A stretch of 64,000 nucleotides of DNA from Fagopyrum homotropicum. Lineage: Eukaryota; Streptophyta; Magnoliopsida; Caryophyllales; Polygonaceae. The translations under genes and the position numbers were made by a program. The DNA is taken from contig BSWB01000004.1 in assembly GCA_033239125.1 (NCBI GenBank), positions 58,093,501-58,157,500 on the forward strand, read 5' to 3'. Shown piece by piece: positions 21,039-31,378 of the stretch (the first letter of the stretch is position 1; every line of letters begins with the position of its first letter). A model generated the notes under the pieces. The model made no database searches. It was not told where the DNA came from and saw only the letters and a program-made list of their open reading frames with translations.

Positions 21039-21589
21039 GACTTCTAGTGCTCATAATCCTCACAACTCATAAACACACAAGATACATGATCACTCTCAAG
21101 AGATCACGCCACAATATCACAACCAACATACCCTCAACTCTCACAAGATGGCCTTAAGGGTCAAGCCACTACTTGGAATTCCTTATCACCTATGTTAAGC
21201 CATTCTATCATGTTACTAAGATGGGTCAAGATCAAGGAAGCGGAAAGGGAACAAAGGAACAAGAGACCGGAGGCTTATTGGTTCAAAAACTGCCCTTGCG
21301 GTGTGCTACACCTAGAGTCTGCCCCTGCGGGTTACATAGGCTGCCCCCGCGGTTTAAAGGATCCCCCCCCCCGAGGCTGCAGTCCATAAGCATCAACCTC
21401 TTTGGTTCTTTGATGTGTAGCAGCCTTCCTATTGCCTCCTTTGATGTTGTGAACGTCTTTTAGCCTCCAACATAAGATCCTAGCCCTCTTCCACGGTCTA
21501 AGTATGCCATCAACACAACCAAACACAAGAGGAGCCTCCTTTAGGTGGATCCACCGATTCCTACCATTCAAGGTAGCAAGAAGAAGAAG
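20757..21589 (-). mobile_element. T3 5' LTR, resumed part up to A2
   Basis: Repeats LTR sequence equivalent to 20126-20470, then skips about 55 bp and continues as the equivalent of 13450 onward. It includes the GC-rich cassette at 21291-21380. It stops at 21589 where A2 begins; AGAAG (21585-21589) is A2's presumed target duplication. Confidence 0.8.
21291..21380. repeat. GC-rich motif cassette, T3 5' LTR copy
   Basis: TGCCCTTGCGG, TGCCCCTGCGG, TGCCCCCGCGG, then a C9 run and GAGGCTGCAG; counterpart of 13617-13742. Confidence 0.7.
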
Positions 21590-21916
21590 TGATAACACGA
21601 TTTATGAAGCTAGTTTAGGCATCCATTTAGATAGTTTTTTCCGTTACTCATGCATGGTTTGACAATAGTTCGTGACGATTTGCACTTAATTCATGTATGT
21701 TGTCGACATAGACGTCTACACGGACATTTGCATGTTTTGTATGTATTTTGGGAGCTTCTAGAGCTTAATCGATACGTTCGAGAATCATTCCTCATAATGA
21801 CACATTTCCGGACTCATTGAGAAGCAAGTTAGGAGCAAAGGAGAACACATGGGACCTTGTTGGTGCATGCCATGCACCAACTCGTGACTTAATGATCCAA
21901 AGAAGGCTGGGGCACC

Positions 21917-21968
21917 AAAACCACGGTCACTAGGACTTCCACGGGCGTGGAAATAGGCCGTGGTTTCC
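21917..21968. repeat. Motif cassette (CACGG type), A2 U3
   Basis: AAAACCACGGTC, then TTCCACGGGCGTGGAA, then GGCCGTGGTTTCC. Same position relative to the TATA box (about 22024) as the A1 cassette, but with a different motif. Confidence 0.72.
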
Positions 21969-22520
21969 TCTGTATAGTTGTGATAGCTATCCCACGATCT
22001 CCATAACCGACTCTTGCCCTTGATGGAGAATAAAAGGTGGTCCTGCAGGCTATTGAGGGAAGACCCCATCGTTCCATTCTCTCCCACACTCTCACATAAC
22101 GTACCATTGGATTGGAGCTACTCTTGGAGGAGAATAAACACTCCCATTTTGGAGAGGAAGAAGAAGAACAATAGTCTTAGAGTTTTGCTAGTTTTTTAGT
22201 GGATTTTGAATGAGTTTTGTGGAGGACATTTGCAAAGATTGTGAGGAACGAATTGCACCTTCTTCTGAAGGGTTGTAAGTCCTTCTTGACATTTATTCAG
22301 CTTGTTTTCTTGTTCTACTTGTCTTATCTCTCTTTTATTTCATATTCTTGCTAATGGAAGCCATGGATGTATGCTTGTTGAGTTTGATTGTTAAGATGCA
22401 TGTTGTTGGCTAAATAGATGCGATTCTAGGGTAAGGGAGTGATGGTTATGGCTTGGACTATGATAGAATAGACTTAAACGTACCCTTGGATGATTTGCTT
22501 GCTCGAGCCAAGCTGCTGTT

Positions 22521-22583
22521 GAAAACCACGGTTTGTTCTAGCCAGACCACGGCTGTGGAATGAGATGAACTACCCGTGATTTT
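22521..22583. repeat. Motif cassette (CACGG type), A2 transcribed LTR
   Basis: GAAAACCACGG, spacer TTTGTTCTAG, then ACCACGGCTGTGG, then CCCGTGATTTT. It replaces the AATCGG cassette of A1 at the equivalent site; the spacer TGTTCT is kept. Confidence 0.72.
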
Positions 22584-23422
22584 GTCTGACTTGCTTGTAT
22601 TGATAAATCTGAATGCTAGGATGTTAGATTGTTGAAACCCTAGTGTTTGTTGAGCTAGATATATCCTAGGGTGACCTAGTGTTAGCAACTAAGTGTGAGA
22701 AGAGACCTACCCGATGATTCTTGCTCTTAATTACCGAAGATGATGAACTCTAGGTAGTAGTGAGCCTCAAAAGCCGCTATTGTATTGAGTGTGCTAGGAT
22801 TGATGATTAGGACTTGCCTTGTAGAGACTTACCCGGTAAGGAGAGGTTAGATCCCTAGGTAGCAATCCGGTTTGTGTAGATTTCCCAACATTAAGTTCCT
22901 AGAGACTTGCCCGGTAATAGGACCTTAGTTACGGGATTAGTGGATCATGAGACCTACCCGGTGATTGGTTCCATTTGAGAAACACCCTTTCCCAACATAC
23001 TATAGCTTGTCCAAGATTGATTAGAAGCTTGAGTCCAATTCCATAACCGGAATTTCTAACCCCTGGAATCCGCTTTTCTCTCTTTGATCACCTATCTCGT
23101 TTTTGTGTTTGCTTATTTGTGTTGCTAGCATAGTTGTTTGTTAATCTTGCATGATTTGTAATCCTTGATTGATCACCATAAAACTAATCCAAAAACATTG
23201 AGATTTTCATTTCTTTATTTCTTTCTCTTTTCTCAAACTAGGTCTACCCTATCCTTAGGCACTATTTGATTCAATTTCACCTTAGTCTTTGTGTTTGACC
23301 TCGGAATACTATCCTTACTACAAAACGACCCATACACTGTGGGTTCGCTAGGAGTTAGGAAAAATATATCGAGTTATAAATTTAAGACTTTTGTGCTACA
23401 CATTCTTAGCGTGACAAGTTTT

Positions 23423-23440
23423 TGGCGCCGTTGCCGGGGA
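23423..23440 (+). other. A2 primer-binding site, tRNA-Asp
   Basis: TGGCGCCGTTGCCGGGGA, 6 bases after the LTR; identical to A1, B and C. Confidence 0.93.
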
Positions 23441-23557
23441 CTAGGTCTAAATTGAGTCATTTTTGTGATTGCTTATAGTGTAGATCTTTCTTGTTGCTTT
23501 TGATCTTGTTTGGTTTGTGTCTTTGCATTTTCAGGACATCTCTCATTCTTTAGGTGC

Positions 23558-25240
23558 ATGTGAAGATCTCGTGACAAGGATTTAGCTCCATTCGATCCCG
23601 AACCGGAGAAAACCCTTAAAGCTAGATCTAAGAGCATTAAGAAGAAGAAAGAGATGGCAGCAAGAGATCTTCAAGATGAGTTGGATGAGGCTTTAGAGCA
23701 AATTAGGTTAAGAGATGAACTCTTGGAGAATGAGAGGAGGCTTTCCAGTGAGAGGCAAGAAGCAACTAGGAGGGAAATTGAAGAGATTAGGCAAGCTCTT
23801 GTGCAAAGAGAGCTTAATTGTCAACAACCTCCACCACCACCACCACCGCAGCCGGCGGTGAATATTCGGTTTGAGCCGATCATGTTTGAGGAGCCACAAA
23901 TGTTAGGGCAACGTATGAATCCAACCCAAAGAGTGCACCGTCCGGGTGTGAACTTAGGAGATCCCGCAACCCATGATTATGAGCTCCGCCCTCAAGTTCT
24001 ACAAATGATCCGGCATAATCAATTTGGAGGGATGGAAGGAGAGTCTTCTCATCAACACTTGATGAATTATGAGATCTTGATGGAGACTCTAAGGCCGCCT
24101 AGATTGGAGAAAAACAACCATAAGCTTAGGGCTTTTTCCTTCTCTCTTAAGGATAAAGCCTCTGCTTGGTACCAATCGATTCCACTAGGGTGTGTGAGTA
24201 CTTGGGAGGAGATGACAACCGAGTTCTTGACAAAGTTCTTCCCACCTTCCAAGACTACCGAGTTAAGAGGGAAGATCAATGCCTTCGTGATGAAGGATAG
24301 GAAAAGCCTATTCAAATGTTGGGAGAGGTTCAAGGACCTCCTCCTAGATTGTCCACACCATGATATACCGAAGATAGAGCTATTGTAGATCTACTTCAAG
24401 GGGATTGATGAGGATAGCCAATTCAAGCTTCAATCACTTTCCGGTTGAACATTCATGGAGAAGAATGTGGATGAGGCTTGCGAGTTTGTAGAGAAACAAG
24501 CTTTGGTGATAGAAAAGTACTCCCATAGGAAGAGTGATGGGAGGAAACCGGGAGCATATGAGGTGAGTGAAGTCACCATGAATAATTTCAAGCTCGATGC
24601 AATCAACAATGAGCTTAAATCTTTGAGGGAGTTGTGTGCCACAACTTTGAAGAATCAAGCAAGCCCTCAAGTGCAAGTGCAAGCAAACTTGTCTTCCAAG
24701 GAGGAAGATGTGAACTACATGGGAAGGGGAAACTTCAACAATTATCAAGGTCCTAGGAACTTCAACAACAACCGGCAATTCAACAATTACCGGCCTAACC
24801 ACAACCATCCCGGGTTTTCCTATTCTAACTCGATTGGTTCCTTGAACCCTCCCGCTTCCACAAGCACAACTCCACCACCTAAGACTTCACAAGAGCCTCC
24901 ACCCGGATTTACTCAACCTCCAAAGGATAGAACCGAGATGATGTTTGAGCAATTACTTGGAAGGTTGAGTGGTCTTGAGAGCACGGTGACTTCCATTTAT
25001 AAAGCTCAAAAGGTGCTTGAAGCACAAGTGTTCTAAAAGGCGGGTGAAGCTCATAGAGATCCGGGAAAGCTCCCCGGAAGAACCGAAGATAACCCAAGAG
25101 GCCAAGTGTAGGCCATCACAACAAGGACTGGGCTGCGCATGAAGGACCCTTACCTAAGGGAAATGATAAGGGAAAGCAAGTGGTGATAGAAGAAGAGACA
25201 TTGCAAGAAGGAGGAAAGAGCAAAGATTATGAGCCAAAAA
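23558..25240 (+). pseudogene. A2 Athila gag, interrupted by stops and by T4
   Basis: By comparison with B and C the start is the ATG at 23558, followed at once by TGA where B has CGA. Order: N-terminal coil (23654-23820), proline run, capsid (HQHLMNYEILMETLRP near 24055 through WERFKDLLLDCPHH near 24350), N/R-rich segment (24735-24800) and C-terminal coil (24930-25036). Further in-frame stops lie at 24386, about 24447, 25034 and about 25108. No zinc knuckle is seen. The element is cut at 25240 by T4; its pol is beyond the window. Confidence 0.88.
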
Positions 25241-26324
25241 TGTAACACCCCGAATCCGCGGGACTCGGAATGCTACATTGGGCTAGGATCTCACAATGAA
25301 TCCTGACCCTAGCCTGACAACAACTTCACTGGATCTTACAAAAAGGCACAAGTAGAGTAAAAACAAATACATAAAAGCTGTATGATACAACAAAAGAGTT
25401 TACAAACTCAAAGCCGAGTACAAAACCATAACAACAACATCAACTGGTACAAAAGATCCCCAACCTACGCATCCAAATGTACAAAAGTCCTCGGCTGATC
25501 ACACCATCTAGCTCAATCTGCAGTCTTCCTAACCTGCAGATCATCTACAACACGGTATACACCGTTAGCTACAACAATAGATAAGCATGATAGTAATAGC
25601 AAAAACACACCACAACATCTCATACATGCAATGCCACACACATTCATTTATTATCTTTTACTACGTTATACCATTACTAATTCAACTTCTTTTGTAACAC
25701 GAGGAGCTTCAAGAACCCCGCCCCATCCAACGTAACATAGGAGTTTTGCGTGGGGGTGACCGTCACTCGTCCCCTCATGTGAGATCATCTTCAGGGCACC
25801 TCCTTCTAACCCAGCAGGCGGAGACCGGTGGTTACCGCCCGTTATAATACACTTGGGCCAAATAAATGTAATGAATGGTAATCCTAGTCCGGTTTAAGTT
25901 ATAAATGCACAACCATATGAACACACACAACCATTACAATCATACAATCTACAGCCGTACACTAAGTAAGTCCAATGGACTTACCTGATACTCTCGTATC
26001 CTCTACCACGTCACAGCTTCCCCTCGGGGAAGAAACCAACGTCTGCAAGAGCAAGGCACATAACATCACAACCTGAAAGGGTTAGGAGACTCGTCTCCAT
26101 AACCAGAACCAACCTACAACCTAAGGATCAACACAAACTCACGTATGCCTATAGCATACTTTCAATATCAACACAAGTGCCTAAGGCACATCTCTAGCAT
26201 ACAACTCATCCTAACCATCCTAACCTAGCTATCAACTAAGCCAAAGCTAAAGGAAAGGAAGGAAGGAAGACATACCAACAAGGTATGCACCAACAGAAGC
26301 AAGAACCACCAGCCAAACCAGTGA

Positions 26325-26406
26325 GGCGCAGGGGCGGCTCACCAATGGCGCAGGGGCGGCTCCACACCAGGCGTAGGTCCGGCTCAGGTTAGGCGCACGG
26401 GCGGCC
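26325..26406. repeat. GC-rich motif cassette (GCAGGGGCGGCT type), T4 transcribed LTR
   Basis: GCGCAGGGGCGGCTC twice, then GCGTAGGTCCGGCTC and GCGCACGGGCGGCC, about 20-25 bp apart, in AT-rich surroundings. Confidence 0.75.
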
Positions 26407-26923
26407 AACTGTGCAGAGAATTGGTCCCGACTTCTCTTCGACTCCTTTCTCGATTCTCTTCACGTCTTCAACACATCACAACAACACATACTCATATATA
26501 GACACATATGATCATCAAAACATCCAGAAAGGATCCAGCACAAGTCCAACTTGTGATTCCTAAGCTAAAGAGAGACATAAGAAGCAAAGGAGAATGAAGA
26601 AAGAAAGATGAAGAGAAGAGCTTACCACACAACCTAGGCTGCAACTAAGGAGCATCAACACCACTCTCAGCCTCAACACAACAGCAACAACTCTCAGTAA
26701 CAACTCCAAGAGCATCCAAAGCCAAGAACACACTCAAACTCTCAAGAACTCACTCACACAAGCAAAAGAAGATCAAAGAGGATCAAAAGAGAAGAAGAAG
26801 AAGAAAAAGAAGGTGAGGAGGAAGAGAGAGGCTGGAGAGATGAAGAAACTTCTCATCAGAAGTCTAAGGAAGCTTATAAAAGAAGTCAGCAGCAAAGCAT
26901 AAGTCAAGAGTCAACAAAAGTGG

Positions 26924-27019
26924 GTGCAGCCGCACAAAACCGCAAGGGCGGATCAACCATGAGCAGGGGCGGCTCACTTGGGGTGCAGGTGCGGCTGGTA
27001 GGGTCCGCTGGGGCGGCTA
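26924..27019. repeat. GC-rich motif cassette, T4 U3
   Basis: GCAGCCGCAC, CGCAAGGGCGGAT, GCAGGGGCGGCTC, GCAGGTGCGGCT, GCTGGGGCGGCT. It lies between the LTR start (27087, - strand) and the TATA-like box near 26878. Confidence 0.75.
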
Positions 27020-27087
27020 GCAGAGTCAAAGCTAACTCAGCTAAGGCTCAACAAGGCTCCTAGGCTCCAAAGGCTGAGGCTCTTACA

Positions 27088-27464
27088 TCTCACCCCCGTA
27101 AAAACAAGTTTCGTCCCGAAACTTGCAGGATCCCAAAACCTCTCGGACGTGTAAGCCGAGGTAACACACTTCCCTCAAGAACGTCGGGTCAAAACCTATA
27201 ACATTCTATATCCTCAACACAGCATGGAGGTATCATAATCCAGCATCACAACTCTACACACGGCCTAGAGGAAGATCATCTCGAGCCAAACACTAACCAC
27301 AACACACTGGCATGGAGGAAACCATCTCCAGCCACCACGTACACATAACACTACTATGTGCAGGAAAACCATCTCCAGTCACACTATGTCCAGCAAAGGT
27401 AGCATGGAGGAAAGAACCATCTCCAGCTATACCTATCTCGTGCTAGCAAACAGGATCTAACAGA
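27088..27464 (-). other. T4 polypurine tract and 3' non-coding
   Basis: The - strand reads TACGGGGGTGAGA directly before the LTR (27088-27100), a clear polypurine tract. The rest holds a short imperfect repeat (CATGGAGGAAACCATCTCCAG type, about 27310-27425) and no gene. Confidence 0.75.
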
Positions 27465-29070
27465 TCATATGCACACCCAACTAGCACGGAAACATAACAT
27501 ACCACATAAGCACATAACATTCAAGCACTCACCAAGAAGGCGCTGTGATCTACTCATAGATCCTACTGGTGCCTCTAACTCAGCGTAGAACTCCGGATAG
27601 TTCCTCTGGATACTATCCTCTGTCTCCCAGGTAGCCTCATCTGGTCCTCGTCTAGACCACTGTATCCTCAACATAGGAATGTCATTCAAACGCAGGCGTC
27701 TCACACCTCGCTCTAGGACTGCGATAGGGTGCTCTATAACCGTGTGGTCCGGCTCAACCACCAGATCATCATAACTCACGATGTGCCTGGGATCTGGTAT
27801 GTACTCCCTCAGCTGAGACACATGAAACACGGGGTGAACACCCTCTAACCTCGGAGGCAAAGCTAATCTGTAAGCTGCTCGTCCAACTAAATCTAGTATC
27901 TCGAAAGGGCTACATATCGGGGACTCAACTTCCCCTTTATGCCAAAACGTCTAACGCCTCACGTCGGAGATACTCTCAACCAGACATGAGCTCCTACCCT
28001 GAACTCTAGAGGTCGATGCCTCTTGTATGCATACGACTTCTGGCGACTCTTGCAGCCAACATCCTCTCTCTGATCAGCACTACTCGAGCCATATCATCCT
28101 GAATTTGCTCTGGCGCTATCCCACTGATACTGCTAGGCTCATCCCAGCATAAAGGTGTACGGCATCTACGTCTATACAGTGCCTCATAGGGAGCCATCCC
28201 TATAGATGCATGACAGCTGTTGTTGTATGAGAACTCAACGAGTGGGAGGTAATCAGACCATCCCTGTCCCCAAGCCAACACACAAGCTCGCAGCATGTCC
28301 TCTAAGGTCTGGATGGTCCTCTCTGACTGACCATCTGTCTGGGGTGAAACGCAGTTCAAGTGTAGACTCGTCTCCAAAGCAGTCTGAATCTGCTGCCAGA
28401 ATCTCGAATTAAATCGTCCGTCACGATCAGAAACGATCGTCCTCGGTACCCCATGGAGTCTCACTATCTGCCTAGTGTACTCCTCAGCTAATCTGCTCAC
28501 TGGCCACGTCTCTCTGATAGGGATGAAACGTGCCGTCTTCATCAATCTGTCAACGACCACCCAAATAGCATCAAAGCTCCTACTGGTCTTCAGTCCAGTC
28601 ACAAAATCCATGGAGACGTCCTCCCACTTCCACTGTGGTATTGGAAGTGGGTGGAGCTCACCTCCAGGCCTAAAATGTTCTATCTTGACCTGTTGACAGG
28701 TCGCACACTGAGCCACAAATCTGGCTACATCGGGCTTCAGCCCTCCCCACCAAAATGAACGTCTCACATCATGGTACATCTTACTCGTACCAGGGTGTAC
28801 TGAGTAAGGTGTATAGTGAGCCTCTTGTAATATCCGTTGTCTCAGCTCTGCATCCGCAAGAACAGAAATACGATCGTGTCGCCTCATAACTCTATCTGCC
28901 CCAATAGTGAACTAGGGTGCCTCTCCCCGAGACATCGTATCGCTGATCCTCGCTAGGGTCGGACAGGCCCCCTGCTTCTGTTGGATCTCATCCAGCAGAC
29001 CAGGTAGAAGCTCTACGGTAAACAACTGGGCATCCTCATCAGTAAACTGGATGTCCATCTCCAGTCAGGC
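27465..29070 (-). pseudogene. T4 integrase with chromodomain, two frameshifted pieces
   Basis: 28006-28887 is open for 293 codons. It has an intact HHCC finger (VHPGTSKMYHDV, CATCQQV), the first and second catalytic aspartates (MDFVTGL, IVSDRDGRF) and the glutamate in TDGQSERTIQ. A frameshift near 28030-28050 precedes the C-terminus, and 27465-27860 encodes HPVFHVSQLREYIPDP followed by a chromodomain-like end (VLERGVRRLR, DEATWETED). Chromodomains of this lineage are known to bind modified histones and guide insertion into heterochromatin. Confidence 0.9.
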
Positions 29071-29490
29071 TAGATCCCTCTGAAGCTGGGGTTGTACAGT
29101 AAGTTTGGAAATCGCCTTCTCTCAAGGCGTCTTCCTGCTCAAGGCGTCAGCTACCACATTCGCCTTGCCAAGATGATACAAAATCTCAAGGTCAAAATCC
29201 TTGATCAACTCAAGCCATCTATGCTGGCGTTATTCATTTCCCGCTGCGTGAAAATATACTTCATACTCTTATGGTCTGTGAAGATCTGGCATGTAGCACC
29301 ATACAGGTAATGTCTCCAGATCTTCAAAGCATGAACTACCGCTGGTAACTCCAGATCATGAGTCGGGTAGTTCTCATCATACGTCTTCAGCTGTCTAGAC
29401 GCATATGCAATCACTCTACCCGTATGCATCAACACACATCCCAAGCCTAGCTTGGATGCATCAGTGTAGACCACAAAATCCTCAGAACAC
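29071..29490 (-). pseudogene. T4 RNase H, cut by element B
   Basis: Reads SEDFVVYTDASKLGLGCVLM, YASRQLKTYDENYPTHDLEL and IFTDHKSMKYIF; the catalytic aspartates of YTDAS and TDHKS are present. A frameshift after REMNNA (about 29225) breaks it. B is inserted just before EDFVV; the RT continues at 40988. Confidence 0.9.
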
Positions 29491-29798
29491 TGATAGCATG
29501 AATTATAGTCTATATTTTGGGGTTTGTTTGGACGTTTTATCTTCAATAATCTGCATGATTGCATGTATAATATGAGATTATATTACCATTTCATGTACCT
29601 TTGCGGGAATCGAGGTCTACACCTAGTTTTGCTGTAATTGTAGGTAAAATGGCACGTTTTGCATCAAAAAGGAACAAATAGAGCTATGGAGTCATTGGAG
29701 CTACATTGAGGAGCATAAGGAACCATCCAGGAAGCATAGCTATGGATTAAGGATTCACTTTGGACCAGTTTTGAGAGATTTCACATTCAGTTATGACT

Positions 29799-29866
29799 CA
29801 CCTCGGTTGACCAGAGATTTATCTCGACCGAGGTGATCCAGAGACGTCGACTCGACCGAGGCGAAC
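29799..29866. repeat. Motif cassette (CCTCGRYCGAGG type), B U3
   Basis: CACCTCGGTTGA, then ATCTCGACCGAGGTGA, then ACTCGACCGAGGCG, within 68 bp and about 180 bp before the TATA box. Confidence 0.75.
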
Positions 29867-30043
29867 AGCTAGGACGCGGCGAGAATATTTTATTCTTGGC
29901 TGAGATCTTTTATCTTTGGAAGGTGATCTTATATTTTTGGGCTTGGCTCCTGGAAGGAAGAAGATCTTATATTTTTACCTATTTTTATGGGAAGAGATCT
30001 TTCTAAGATATCTTATCTTTGGAGGGTTATTTTCCTATAAAAA

Positions 30044-30054
30044 GGGTTGGATTT
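30044..30054 (+). promoter_or_regulatory. TATA box of B LTR
   Basis: CTATAAAAAGG, a near-consensus plant TATA box, conserved in the 3' LTR at 39769-39779. Confidence 0.75.
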
Positions 30055-30505
30055 CCACAAATCCAACATCCCGCTTACACCGGAGAGTGCTATACCACCG
30101 ATCAGGGTTTTACACCGCTGCAGCCATACTCCAATTGGGAGTTTCGAAGAACCTTTTTGAAGGTTGAAGGAAGATTGAAGATCATAGCTTTTATAGCTTT
30201 TTGGAGGGTTTTGTATGATTGTCTTTAATTCCCTTCCTTGTTGTCTTGTCTTGTTGGATTGCTATCCAAGGAACGCTTTTGTTGTGATATTTGATTCAGT
30301 TGTTGAAGTCTTTTCCATTAAATTCTTCTTGTTCAAATATTCACCTTCTTCCCATATATTTAATACTTTCATAATGATGATGAGTGGCTAATTTCCTTGT
30401 GTGATTCTAGGGTGATTGGCTGAAGGGTGTGGGAAAAACAATGATAGAATAATCTTAGATTCCAGTAGGATCCTGAAAGTTCGAGTCTTTAACCTTAACC
30501 CTAAG

Positions 30506-30563
30506 CATCTCGTTCAGTCGATGAACATCTCGGCCGGGGTGGAATTTAGCTGACCGAGGTGAC
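30506..30563. repeat. Motif cassette (CCTCGRYCGAGG type), B transcribed LTR
   Basis: CATCTCGTTCAGTCGATG, then CATCTCGGCCGGGGTG, then CTGACCGAGGTGAC. More diverged than the U3 copy. Confidence 0.65.
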
Positions 30564-31258
30564 TTATCTGATCCTAAACTGAGAGTTAAGTGTTAGAGTT
30601 TGCGAAATCCTATCCTTATTACACCTTTCCTGGTTCAAAGCAAGCTTAGGATGAGACTTACCCAGTAATTCCTTAGTTTGTATACCAACGATCATAAGTG
30701 TAGGTAATAATGGTTTATCCTTTATTGGGGTTTGAGTGTGCTTCCATCCCATCTTTGTGAGTTAGCCTGAGACTTACCCGGTAAAGGTTGATTCTATTCC
30801 CTTAGGTGGTGTGTTAGTTTGAGGTTATAGTTCTTTATCTTCATTCCTTGAGACTTACCCGGTAATAGGAGTTACGGTTTAGGATTAGAGAGTAGTGAGA
30901 CTTACCCGGTGATCTACTCCACTTTAGTAACACCTTCCCCTTGCAAAAATCTCAGCTTTGTCCGCTTATCTTTAGATCTTGAGTTGGAACCACAACTGGA
31001 CGCTTTAATCCCTAGAATTGCATGTTTGCTTTATTGACTTCTTATTCATCATTGATTGTGTTAATTGCTCTTGTGGTTAGTATTCACGAAGCTTACTGTT
31101 ATTGACTTTGTTTCACCGAGTCCCTATGATCGACCCCTGGAATTCCTTGCTTTTACTACGATTGACCCGTACACTGCGGGTTCGCATCCTTGTTTTAAGC
31201 TTAAGTCTAGGGTTATAAATTTAAAGCTTGCACAGACCGTTTGGAGCGAACAAGTTTT

Positions 31259-31276
31259 TGGCGCCGTTGCCGGGGA
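31259..31276 (+). other. B primer-binding site, tRNA-Asp
   Basis: TGGCGCCGTTGCCGGGGA, 6 bases after the LTR end. Confidence 0.94.
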
Positions 31277-31378
31277 GTTGGTCTAGACCGAGCCGGTACG
31301 GTTTGCTCTTGGGGCACTTGCCCCCGTGTCTTCTAACCACTCTACTTGAGTGACTCTTGCAGGTTCTTTCTTAGGTTT

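Larger units (their letters stand above)
5679..21589 (-). mobile_element. T3: Tekay/Del-type element, interrupted by A1 and A2
   Basis: A - strand element: 3' LTR (5679-6758 plus 13450-14420), polypurine tract, integrase, RNase H, RT, protease, gag, leader, then a rearranged 5' LTR from 19500. Both LTRs end in the Tekay-typical TGTAACACCCC on the + strand. A1 is inserted in the 3' LTR and A2 in the 5' LTR. The rest of the 5' LTR and the right target duplication lie beyond the window, after several further nested insertions. All genes are broken. Confidence 0.88.
21590..23416 (+). mobile_element. A2 5' LTR (1,827 bp), Athila type
   Basis: Runs TGATAACACG... to ...AGCGTGACA. It aligns along its length with the A1 LTR (same TATA position, same TTACCCGGTAA repeats near 22830-22970) but is clearly diverged. 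Instead of AATCGG motifs it has CCACGG...CGTGG motifs, the type of family C. Confidence 0.9.
25241..27087 (-). mobile_element. T4 3' LTR (about 1,847 bp), Tekay type
   Basis: On the + strand it runs TGTAACACCCCG... to ...GGCTCTTACA, so it has TG...CA ends on the - strand. It is flanked on the right by a polypurine tract and pol in - orientation. The five bases before it are AAAAA (25236-25240), the presumed target duplication. It holds GC-rich cassettes at 26325-26406 and 26924-27019 and a - strand TATA-like CTTTTATAAGC near 26873-26883. Confidence 0.9.
29491..31252 (+). mobile_element. B 5' LTR (1,762 bp)
   Basis: Contains the CTCGACCGAGG cassette (29799-29866), a TATA box CTATAAAAAGG (30044-30054), a second cassette (30506-30563) and four GAGACTTACCCGGTAA-type repeats (about 30653-30912). 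Confidence 0.94.

Noticed and set aside
21785..22107. ORFs of 72-100 codons in the A2 LTR
   Set aside because: They overlap the TATA region and U3 cassette and have no counterpart in A1 or B.
29916..30228. Overlapping ORFs in the B LTR, repeated at 39650-39950
   Set aside because: They are repeated only because the LTR is repeated; they overlap the TATA box and have no domain.
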